Shown here: one piece after another, positions 1 through 5,423 of the stretch
Layout: each line of letters starts with the position of its first letter
How positions within the stretch are numbered: position 1 is the first letter of the stretch
NCBI GenBank assembly: GCA_958418185.1
Contig: CATZEP010000098.1
Location: forward strand, 1-5,655
From: an uncultured Collinsella sp.
Lineage (GTDB): Bacteria; Actinomycetota; Coriobacteriia; Coriobacteriales; Coriobacteriaceae
Reading direction: 5' to 3'
Length of the DNA: 5,655 nt
Position numbers and translations under genes: made by a program
The notes under the pieces: generated by a model
Seen by the model: only the letters and a program-made list of their open reading frames with translations
What the model was told of the DNA's origin: nothing
Databases searched by the model: none

Positions 1-893
1 CGCGCGACACCTCCAATGAGACGGGCGGTTATTTTCCCCGCCTGCGCGCCGGCATCGTCGCGCCGCTTACCGTGCGCGGACATTGCGTGGGTACGCTCGA
101 GCTGTACTATCCCCGCCTGAGCAGCATTGATATGCGCCAGACGGCGTTGGCCTCGGGCTTTGCCGATCTCATCTCCACGCAGCTCGCGAGCTTTGAGCTC
201 GAGCGCCAGGACGAGCTCACGGCTCGCGTTGAGCTTCGCGCCCTGCAGTCGCAGGTCGACCCGCACTTTCTATTCAATACCATTAGCACGATCGTGTCGC
301 TCGTTCGAACCGAGCCCGACAAGGCGCGATCGCTGCTGATCGACTTTTCCAACTACTATCGTCAGACGCTTTCTGATTCCGATACGCTCACCACGCTCGA
401 GCACGAGGTGGAACAGGGCACTCGTTATATCAATCTTATGCAGGCCCGGTATGGCGACGGCCGTCTGCGCGTTTCGGTCGACATCGACTTTGAGGTGCAC
501 GACAGCCTGGTACCGCCGTTTATCTTGCAGCCGCTGCTCGAAAACTGCATCAAGCATGCGCAGCGCGAGACCGAGCCGCTTTCTATTCGTGTTAGGGCTT
601 TTGAGACCGATGACGGCTTGGAGATCATCGTCGAAGATGACGGCATCGGTATGAGCGAAGAAGTCTGCGCGCATCTGTTTGAGCAGCATCGCCGAGAGGA
701 GCCCGAGAGCATTACCGCCGACGGCTCCATCAAGCGAGGTTGCGGCTTGGCGCTCTTCAACGTGCTTCAGCGCATCCATTTCTTTTACGGAGAAGATTCC
801 GGCATGCGCGTGAAGTCCCAGGAGGGCGTGGGAACGCAGGTCATCGTTGAGTTGAACGGCGAGCCGCATGAGCCGGCGCCGCTAACGGTGTAG
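1..893 (+). CDS. LytS/YehU-type sensor histidine kinase, 5' end missing
   Basis: Sensor kinase that autophosphorylates on histidine and passes phosphate to a response regulator, almost certainly the one encoded next. The frame is open from base 3, ahead of the GTG at 72, and those extra codons (ending GIVAPLTVRG) continue a GAF-like sensory domain, so the gene begins outside the window and the GTG is not the start. Counting residues from that GTG: GAF end to about 45; short helix; His_kinase domain (PF06580 type) with VDPHFLFN and phospho-acceptor His65 (bases 264-266); ATPase domain with N-box LLENCIKHA (Asn158), G1 box EDDGIGM (188-194) and G2 box GCGLAL (223-228). G1 has Asp-Asp-Gly where Asp-Asn-Gly is common. 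The N-terminal membrane part, usual in this family, is not visible. Ligand unknown. Family assignment is secure from the motifs. Confidence 0.93.
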   Translation, partial: RDTSNETGGYFPRLRAGIVAPLTVRGHCVGTLELYYPRLSSIDMRQTALASGFADLISTQLASFELERQDELTARVELRALQSQVDPHFLFNTISTIVSLVRTEPDKARSLLIDFSNYYRQTLSDSDTLTTLEHEVEQGTRYINLMQARYGDGRLRVSVDIDFEVHDSLVPPFILQPLLENCIKHAQRETEPLSIRVRAFETDDGLEIIVEDDGIGMSEEVCAHLFEQHRREEPESITADGSIKRGCGLALFNVLQRIHFFYGEDSGMRVKSQEGVGTQVIVELNGEPHEPAPLTV

Positions 894-931
894 CACGCGG
901 TTGGATTGAGAGAAAAAGAGGGGAAGCGCAT

Positions 932-1666
932 ATGTCCGAAGGCTGGAACATCTTGGTGGTTGATGACGAGCCTCCCATTAGGGCTGAGCTACGCTATCTG
1001 TTGGAAAAGGATACGCGTGTGGGACAGATTGCCGAAGCGGGCAATGTCACCGAAGCCGTGGAGTCGATTCTGTCGAACAAGCCCGACGTGCTGTTTTTAG
1101 ACATTACCATGCCCGGTCGCTCGGGAATTGAGCTTGCCGAGACGCTGCAGAACCTAAAGACGCCGCCAGTCGTGGTGTTTGTGACGGCATTTGCCGAGTA
1201 TGCGGCTGATGCCTATAACCTCGATGCTGTCGATTACATCGTCAAACCGGTCGAGGATGCCCGCTTGTCAAAGGCACTCGACAAGATCGAGACCGCCCTG
1301 GGCGCTCGCCGTGTCGTCCATGCTCCGCGCCAGCCTTTGCGCCTGACGGTGGATCGTGGGGGCAAAAGGGTGTTCATTCCCGTGACGGATGTCTGCTACT
1401 TTGAGGCGCGCGCCGATTTTTGCAACGCCGTCTGCGCCGAGGGAACATACCTGATCAATGAGTCGATTTCCTCGCTCGAGCGGCGCCTGGCCTCCGAGGG
1501 CTTTATCCGTGTCCACCGCAGTTATCTGGTCAATTTGGAAGACGTGCATAATGTCGAGATCGGTTCCACGGGTCTTATGGAGCTCAGGCTCGATCGCGTA
1601 ACCTCGACGGTGCCTGTGTCCCGTCGTCGCGCAGCCGAGGTCAAGGCGCACTTGGGGCTTGCGTAG
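932..1666 (+). CDS. LytTR-family response regulator (LytR/AlgR type)
   Basis: Cytoplasmic DNA-binding response regulator, 244 residues, the usual length for the family. The receiver domain (about 5-122) shows the acidic pair Asp11-Asp12, phospho-acceptor Asp57 in LFLDITMPG, switch Thr85 and Lys105 in the IVKP motif. A short linker leads to a LytTR DNA-binding domain (about 135-241) with the hallmark FIRVHRSYLVNL at 191-202. The ATG at 932 is supported by a purine-rich ribosome site GAGGGGA at 918-924, seven bases upstream. It follows the LytS-type kinase by 38 bases on the same strand, the classic kinase-regulator operon order, so phosphotransfer between the two is inferred. Family members bind pairs of short direct repeats in front of target genes; I found no convincing pair in this window, so the targets cannot be named from here. 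No damage or missing key residue. Confidence 0.95.
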   Translation: MSEGWNILVVDDEPPIRAELRYLLEKDTRVGQIAEAGNVTEAVESILSNKPDVLFLDITMPGRSGIELAETLQNLKTPPVVVFVTAFAEYAADAYNLDAVDYIVKPVEDARLSKALDKIETALGARRVVHAPRQPLRLTVDRGGKRVFIPVTDVCYFEARADFCNAVCAEGTYLINESISSLERRLASEGFIRVHRSYLVNLEDVHNVEIGSTGLMELRLDRVTSTVPVSRRRAAEVKAHLGLA

Positions 1667-1688
1667 GCAGTCTGCATATCATCGTTTA

Positions 1689-1719
1689 CCGCCGCAGGTT
1701 TGGCATGACCGTGCGGTGG
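1689..1719. promoter_or_regulatory. Imperfect dyad / hairpin overlapping a candidate promoter
   Basis: CCGCCGCAGGT (1689-1699) faces ACC-G-TGCGGTGG (1708-1719): eleven pairs including one G-T pair, with one unpaired G at 1711 and an eight-base loop. No T-run follows on either strand, so it is not a standard intrinsic terminator. It covers the spacer and -35 region of the candidate promoter for the phospholipase-like gene. It could be an operator dyad, or a hairpin protecting the 3' end of the response-regulator mRNA. The complementarity is seen directly; the role is inferred. Confidence 0.5.
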
Positions 1720-1726
1720 GCATAAT
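1699..1726 (+). promoter_or_regulatory. Candidate sigma-70-type promoter for the phospholipase C-like gene
   Basis: CATAAT at 1721-1726 is one base from the consensus -10 and is preceded by TGGG. TTTGGC at 1699-1704 is a modest -35 match with a 16-base spacer. A start near 1733 would give a leader of about 25 bases before the ATG at 1759. The box TGGGCATAATGG closely matches one at 4153-4164 in front of the glycosyltransferase gene. No experimental support is visible. Confidence 0.45.
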
Positions 1727-1747
1727 GGGTGACATCGAATGAAATCG

Positions 1748-1753
1748 AAAGGA
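1748..1753 (+). promoter_or_regulatory. Ribosome binding site that fixes the start at 1759
   Basis: AAAGGA sits five bases before the ATG at 1759. An in-frame GTG exists at 1729, but it has no such site and would start inside or next to the presumed transcription start. The residues after 1759 (MPALITHHLFG) also look like the true N-terminus of the family, so the later ATG is preferred. Confidence 0.7.
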
Positions 1754-1758
1754 TTATT

Positions 1759-2703
1759 ATGCCCGCGCTCATTACGCATCATCTGTTTGGCGAGGAAAGC
1801 ATCGACCGTCTTCCGCAGGGCGTTATCACGTCCGACGAGGAGCGCATCGCCTTTATCCTGGGAAACCAAGGTCCCGACCCGTTCTTCTTCCACATGCTCA
1901 CGCCGCGCATTTCCGACTGCACGTCGCTTGCTCAGGTCATGCACCGCTCGCGCATGTCGCGCCAGTTCTCGTGCCTGCGCGACGGCGTGTCGCACCTGCA
2001 GCCGCGCGACGCCAATCTGGGTCGCGCCTTTGCGCTGGGCCTGCTGTCTCACTATGTGCTCGATCGCAATGCCCATCCCTTTGTCTACGAGCAGCAGTTT
2101 GGCATTGTCGAGTCCGATCCCGAGCTCGAGGCTTCGGGCAGTCAAGTTCATGCCGTGCTCGAAAGCGACTTGGACGTGCTGATGCTGCAGCTCAAACGTG
2201 ACGGGGCCACGGTCGAGGATTATCCGCCGGCGGGCGAGATCGTCACTACCGACCGCATCAATCGCGTTGCCGGCGTGCTGATGAGCTACGTCGCCGGGCG
2301 CGTGTACGGTATCGACATCCCGGTGGGGGAGTACGCCGGCGCCGTCTCGGACATGCAGCTGCTCTACCGCACTATCGAGCCAGCCGGTTCGGCCAAGACG
2401 CGCGCGATTGCCCTGCTCGAGGGCTTGGTGCACGATTATTCGCTGCTCGACGGCCTTGCGCACCGCGTGACGACGGAGCTGCCCGAGCGCACCGGTAACC
2501 TGGGCCACCTGACATGGAAGAACCCCTTTACCGATGAGGTCTCGACCGAGAGCTTCCCCGAGGTCTTTGAGCGCGCGCTGACCGATTACGAGCTCACCGT
2601 TGCCCGCTTTATCGAGACCGGTGACATGGATGCCGTGACCGGCCATATCAACTATAGCGGCCGCGTACTCGACGCCGACGAGGAGTTCGACCGCGAGGAG
2701 TAG
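1759..2703 (+). CDS. Zinc-dependent phospholipase C family protein
   Basis: A 314-residue protein of the zinc-dependent phospholipase C/S1-P1 nuclease-like fold (PF00882 type). Candidate metal ligands are His7/His8, Asp40 in NQGPDPFFFH, His62, His98, Asp102 and His106 in LLSHYVLDRNAHPF, and His131 plus Glu135 in HAVLE. The His-x3-Asp and His-x3-Glu spacings match those of Bacillus cereus phospholipase C. No signal peptide or membrane helix is visible, so it is probably cytoplasmic, unlike the secreted enzymes. The N-terminal Trp that helps bind zinc in the mature Bacillus enzyme is absent; Pro2 would become the N-terminus after Met removal. The reaction is therefore uncertain: phosphodiester hydrolysis of a lipid or other phosphoester is plausible, not shown. 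It appears to be a single-gene unit with its own promoter, 92 bases after the response regulator, with a separate gene 101 bases downstream. Confidence 0.85.
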   Translation: MPALITHHLFGEESIDRLPQGVITSDEERIAFILGNQGPDPFFFHMLTPRISDCTSLAQVMHRSRMSRQFSCLRDGVSHLQPRDANLGRAFALGLLSHYVLDRNAHPFVYEQQFGIVESDPELEASGSQVHAVLESDLDVLMLQLKRDGATVEDYPPAGEIVTTDRINRVAGVLMSYVAGRVYGIDIPVGEYAGAVSDMQLLYRTIEPAGSAKTRAIALLEGLVHDYSLLDGLAHRVTTELPERTGNLGHLTWKNPFTDEVSTESFPEVFERALTDYELTVARFIETGDMDAVTGHINYSGRVLDADEEFDREE

Positions 2704-2752
2704 GGTCCGTGCGTGCCCCTTTGCCGAATCCTTACCAGCGCTTCTGTGCAAT

Positions 2753-2763
2753 TGGGGTACGAT
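2753..2763 (+). promoter_or_regulatory. Weak candidate promoter (-10 region) for the MFS transporter gene
   Basis: In the 101-base gap before the transporter, TACGAT at 2758-2763 is preceded by a TTGGGG run and resembles the boxes at 1717 and 4153. No good -35 hexamer lies at normal distance (TTGCCG at 2721 is too far). No terminator hairpin for the upstream gene is evident in 2704-2752, so read-through from the phospholipase-like gene is also possible. Confidence 0.3.
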
Positions 2764-2804
2764 GAACTAACTGCATATCGGGCGAATACGAAGGGGCCCT
2801 GTCC

Positions 2805-4064
2805 ATGAAATACACCAAGCTCGAGCGTAACTGGGTTATGTACGATGTGGGCAATTCGGCCCTCGTGTTGCTCAATACCTCGGTGGTGCCCATCTACTTT
2901 AACGCCATCAATACCGGTGCTTCCTCGGCAGACCTGGTGGTCGCTTGGGGCAACGCTCAGACGATCGCCTCGCTGGTCATTGCCATGCTCATGCCCATTC
3001 TGGGCGCGCTTGCCGATTACGCCGGTAACAAGATTAAGTTCTTCTTGGGCTTCTTCCTCACGGGCCTGGTGCTTTGCCTGGCTCAGGCTATCCCAATGTC
3101 TGCCATGGCATTTTTGACCGTGTACGTGCTGTGCACCATCGGCCTTAACTCTTCTATGACGTTCTACGACGCCATGCTGCCCGACATTACCACCGACGAG
3201 CGCATGGACGCCGTGTCCAGCTCGGGCTATGCCTGGGGCTACATCGGTTCCACCGTGCCGTTCATCATCTGCCTGGCGCTCATCATGGGTGGCCCCGCTC
3301 TTGGCGTCCCCACCATGCTGGCAACGCGTCTGTCGTTTATCATCACTGGTGCCTGGTGGCTCATCTTTACCCTGCCGCTCATTCGCACCTATAAGCAAAA
3401 GTACGGTCGCGAGCGCGGTCCCGAGGACACCATCGGCCACATCGTGGGCGGTGTGTTCTCCGAGGTCGGACACACCATGCGCGAGATCGCCCACAACAAG
3501 ACCGTGCTGGTCTACATGATCGCGTTCTTCTTCTATATCGATGGCGTCCACACGGTCATTTCCATGGCTACCAGCTACGGCTCGGCTTTAGGCATCGACT
3601 CGACCCAGCTGGTGCTGGCGCTGCTCGTTACGCAGTTTGTGGCCTTTCCGTCTGCCATCATCTACGGCAAGCTCGCCAGACGCGTGGGCACGCTCAACAT
3701 GATCCTGGTGGCCGTTGCCGCCTACATGGGCATTGTGCTGTTCGCCGCATTCTTCCTAAAGACCGCCTTCGAATTCTGGGTGCTTGCCATTATGGTCGGC
3801 CTGTTCCAGGGCGGCGTGCAAGCGCTCAGCCGTAGCTACTTTGGCCGCATTATCCCCAAGGAAAAGTCCAACGAGTACTACGGCTTCTTTGACATCTTTG
3901 GTCGTTATGCAAGCGTCATGGGCACTTTCCTGGTGTCGGTCGTCACCTCGCTGACCGGCAACCCGTCACTGGGCGTCCTTTCCATTGGCGTGCTGCTAGT
4001 CGTTGGCTTTATGCTGCTGGTTCGCCTGTCCCGCATGACTCAGGCGGCAGAGCAGACCGCATAG
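2805..4064 (+). CDS. UMF1/Atg22-like MFS transporter
   Basis: Integral membrane protein of 419 residues with about twelve hydrophobic segments, a full-length major facilitator. The opening KLERNWVMYDVGNSALVLL, the loop motif FYDAMLPDI (120-128), SSSGYAWGYIGS (138-149), GGVQALSRSYFGRIIP (336-351) and EYYGFFDIFGRYASVMG (357-373) are typical of the UMF1 group related to the yeast vacuolar protein Atg22 (PF11700). The MFS loop 2-3 motif appears as GALADYAGNK (67-76). A hydrophilic central loop (about 195-232) separates the two halves. Substrate is unknown: Atg22 relatives export amino acids, but bacterial members are largely uncharacterised. The ATG at 2805 has GAAGGGG (2790-2796) eight bases upstream and matches the usual family N-terminus. 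Flanking genes give no clear functional link. The gene probably ends its own transcript at the hairpin 115 bases downstream. Confidence 0.93.
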   Translation: MKYTKLERNWVMYDVGNSALVLLNTSVVPIYFNAINTGASSADLVVAWGNAQTIASLVIAMLMPILGALADYAGNKIKFFLGFFLTGLVLCLAQAIPMSAMAFLTVYVLCTIGLNSSMTFYDAMLPDITTDERMDAVSSSGYAWGYIGSTVPFIICLALIMGGPALGVPTMLATRLSFIITGAWWLIFTLPLIRTYKQKYGRERGPEDTIGHIVGGVFSEVGHTMREIAHNKTVLVYMIAFFFYIDGVHTVISMATSYGSALGIDSTQLVLALLVTQFVAFPSAIIYGKLARRVGTLNMILVAVAAYMGIVLFAAFFLKTAFEFWVLAIMVGLFQGGVQALSRSYFGRIIPKEKSNEYYGFFDIFGRYASVMGTFLVSVVTSLTGNPSLGVLSIGVLLVVGFMLLVRLSRMTQAAEQTA

Positions 4065-4111
4065 GAGCGAGCGGCTATTGGGCCTGTCCGCGGTACTCTT
4101 TTGGGGTTATC

Positions 4112-4141
4112 CGCAATAAACATTGCGACTTGCGAGCAATG
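4112..4141. repeat. Three alternating GCAAT/ATTGC elements forming two exclusive dyads
   Basis: CGCAAT (4112-4117) pairs perfectly with ATTGCG (4122-4127) across a four-base AAAC loop. CATTGC (4121-4126) also pairs perfectly with GCAATG (4136-4141) across nine bases. The central element is shared, so only one hairpin can form at a time. The block lies immediately upstream of the promoter-like box at 4153-4162, where an operator would be expected, and 48 bases after the transporter stop codon. It may be a repressor or activator site, or 3'-UTR structure. Function inferred. Confidence 0.45.
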
Positions 4142-4152
4142 ATTTGCCCAAG

Positions 4153-4162
4153 TGGGTATGAT
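4153..4162 (+). promoter_or_regulatory. Candidate -10 promoter element upstream of the glycosyltransferase operon
   Basis: TATGAT at 4157-4162 is one base from consensus and is preceded by TGGG. The 12-base box TGGGTATGATGG matches 10 of 12 bases of the one at 1717-1728. No normal -35 is seen; TTGCGA at 4130-4135 leaves a 21-base spacer, so an activator might be needed. A transcript from here (start near 4169) would at once enter the terminator at 4179-4215. Confidence 0.35.
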
Positions 4163-4178
4163 GGAATCAGCTAGGTCG

Positions 4179-4215
4179 CGGGGCGTCGCCTGTGTTTGGC
4201 GGCGCCCCGTTTTTT
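4179..4215 (+). terminator. Strong intrinsic (Rho-independent) terminator
   Basis: CGGGGCGTCGCC (4179-4190) pairs with GGCGGCGCCCCG (4198-4209) over twelve positions, one of them a T-G wobble, with a seven-base loop TGTGTTT, followed directly by six T residues (4210-4215). This is a textbook + strand terminator. No A-run precedes it, so it should not act on the minus strand. It is well placed to end the transporter transcript. Because it ends 20 bases before the glycosyltransferase start codon, it may also act as an attenuator for that gene. Confidence 0.9.
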
Positions 4216-4222
4216 GTGTTGC

Positions 4223-4230
4223 AGGGAGGG
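4223..4230 (+). promoter_or_regulatory. Ribosome binding site that fixes the glycosyltransferase start at 4236
   Basis: AGGGAGGG lies five bases before the ATG at 4236. Earlier in-frame starts (GTG 4152, ATG 4158 and 4161) lack a ribosome site, and translation from them would run through the terminator hairpin. The protein from 4236 opens MNATVVIPTYW, the normal first strand of a GT-A fold. Confidence 0.85.
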
Positions 4231-4235
4231 AAGGC

Positions 4236-5423
4236 ATGAACGCCACGGTTGTGATTCCAACATATTGGGCAGACGACGAGGCCCATGCAAACGCTCCCGG
4301 CGTCTATGACCACTCGACGAAGCTCAACGCCACCAATCCCGAGCTCGACCGCTGCCTGGCCTCGCTCGAGCAGGTGCGCGACATTCCGAGGATTATCCTT
4401 TTGGTGGTCTGCCCCATCTCGGTCACGGCTGATGTGTCGAAGCGCGTCCACGAAATCGTCGACGCGCACCCTACACTCAAGGTCACCGTGGTTACCAACA
4501 ACCAGGCATCGCGTATCGCCGACCGTGTGGCGCAGATTGCTCCCAAGGGCTCGGGCGAGTGCGTGAGCCTGCGCGGATACGGCGCCATTCGCAATATGGG
4601 GCTTGCCTGCGCTGCGGTGCTCGGCCACGATGCCGTTGTCTTTTTGGATGACGACGAGACCGTTATCGATGCCGACTTTATGAAGCGCGCGACCTATGCA
4701 CTGGGCCAGCAGACGCGTCAAGGCCTGCCGATTTTGGTTAAGAGCGGTTACTTTTACGATCGAGACGGATCGCCGTTGGCGCCCACAGACAAGGTGGGCA
4801 TTTGCCATCGTTGGTGGACCAAACGCATCGAGTTTAATCGCTGGATGAAAAAGGCGCTCTCGGGCACCCGTATTTCGCGTTCAAACTACGTGTGCGGCGG
4901 CCTTGTGGCGCTTCATGCCCGCGCCTTTACCCGTGTGGCGTTTGACCCGTTTATCACCCGAGGCGAGGACCTAGATTACCTCTTTAACATGCGCATGTTT
5001 GGCTACGACGTGTGGTTTGACAACGAGTGGGTCGTTCGTCACCTGCCGCCCGAGTCCGAGAAGCGCTCGCCGCGCTTTATGCAGGATGTGTACCGTTGGT
5101 ACTACGAGCGTGCCAAGCTGACATTTGCCGCGCACCAGCAGGAGCTCGTTCCCGTCACGGCCGCGTCGCTCATGCCCTATCCGGGCCCGTGGATTTCGCG
5201 CGAGCTCGACGACCGCGTGCGCAAAACCGCCATGGTCCGCAGCATGTTTACCCGCGAGCACGAGGGATACCTGCGCATTTGGCGTCACGGTATTGACGAG
5301 GCCAAGACCTACGCGCGCCAAAACGCCGCAAGCTACCTGCGTTTCCAGAGCTTCTGGCCCAAGATCATGGACGGGCTCTGGCACGACGCACAACTGACCA
5401 GCATCCTGGAGGGGACTGAATGA
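4236..5423 (+). CDS. GT-A fold glycosyltransferase (GT2-like)
   Basis: Probable inverting glycosyltransferase of 395 residues using a nucleotide-sugar donor; acceptor unknown. The first strand is ATVVIPTYW (3-11). GYGAIRNMGL (114-123) is the nucleotide-binding helix region common in GT2 proteins. VVFLDDDETVID (134-145) gives the metal-binding DxD-type motif. TRGEDLDYLFNMRMFGYDVWF (241-261) carries the Glu244-Asp245 pair at the usual catalytic-base position, followed by RHLPP and an Arg/Tyr-rich stretch VYRWYYERAKL (285-295). The C-terminal 100 residues are polar and helical-looking. No signal peptide or membrane helix is seen, so it is cytosolic or peripheral. Between residues 40 and 110 the protein departs from simple GT2 enzymes, so the subfamily is uncertain. 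Its stop overlaps the next start by four bases, implying translational coupling. It follows a strong terminator directly, which suggests attenuated or read-through expression. Confidence 0.85.
   Translation: MNATVVIPTYWADDEAHANAPGVYDHSTKLNATNPELDRCLASLEQVRDIPRIILLVVCPISVTADVSKRVHEIVDAHPTLKVTVVTNNQASRIADRVAQIAPKGSGECVSLRGYGAIRNMGLACAAVLGHDAVVFLDDDETVIDADFMKRATYALGQQTRQGLPILVKSGYFYDRDGSPLAPTDKVGICHRWWTKRIEFNRWMKKALSGTRISRSNYVCGGLVALHARAFTRVAFDPFITRGEDLDYLFNMRMFGYDVWFDNEWVVRHLPPESEKRSPRFMQDVYRWYYERAKLTFAAHQQELVPVTAASLMPYPGPWISRELDDRVRKTAMVRSMFTREHEGYLRIWRHGIDEAKTYARQNAASYLRFQSFWPKIMDGLWHDAQLTSILEGTE
5408..5414 (+). promoter_or_regulatory. Ribosome binding site inside the glycosyltransferase 3' end
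   Basis: GGAGGGG, five bases before the ATG at 5420, lies inside the last codons of the glycosyltransferase gene. It supports a true overlapping start (ATGA, 5420-5423) for the next gene and thus a two-gene operon. Confidence 0.8.

Noticed and set aside
72..74. GTG at 72 as the start of the histidine kinase
   Set aside because: The frame stays open back to base 3 and those residues continue a GAF-like domain, so the real start is outside the window.
1667..1675. Small palindrome GCAGTCTGC directly after the response-regulator stop codon
   Set aside because: Only four base pairs around one base, without a T-run; too short to call a terminator or operator.
1682..1690. LytTR-type binding repeat TCGTTTACC region downstream of the response regulator
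   Set aside because: Only a partial match to the short consensus and no second copy at the spacing needed for a direct-repeat pair.
1729..1731. GTG at 1729 as the start of the phospholipase-like gene
   Set aside because: It has no ribosome site and lies within bases of the presumed transcription start, while ATG 1759 has AAAGGA at good spacing and the expected N-terminus.
1522..2751. A 409-residue open frame on the minus strand, and another of 299 residues at 2652-3551
   Set aside because: They lie antisense to well-supported genes, are rich in His, Arg, Gly and Ala as GC-rich antisense frames are, and show no domain motif. They are shadows of the + strand genes.
2794..2799. Palindrome GGGCCC beside the transporter ribosome site
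   Set aside because: Six bases, expected by chance in GC-rich DNA; no sign that it hides the ribosome site in a stable hairpin.
4107..4115. DnaA-box-like TTATCCGCA
   Set aside because: Single copy with one mismatch, no cluster, no AT-rich unwinding region and no replication gene nearby; not evidence of an origin.
4152..4163. Upstream in-frame starts (GTG 4152, ATG 4158, ATG 4161) for the glycosyltransferase
   Set aside because: They lack ribosome sites, overlap the promoter-like box, and the added residues would be encoded by the terminator hairpin.
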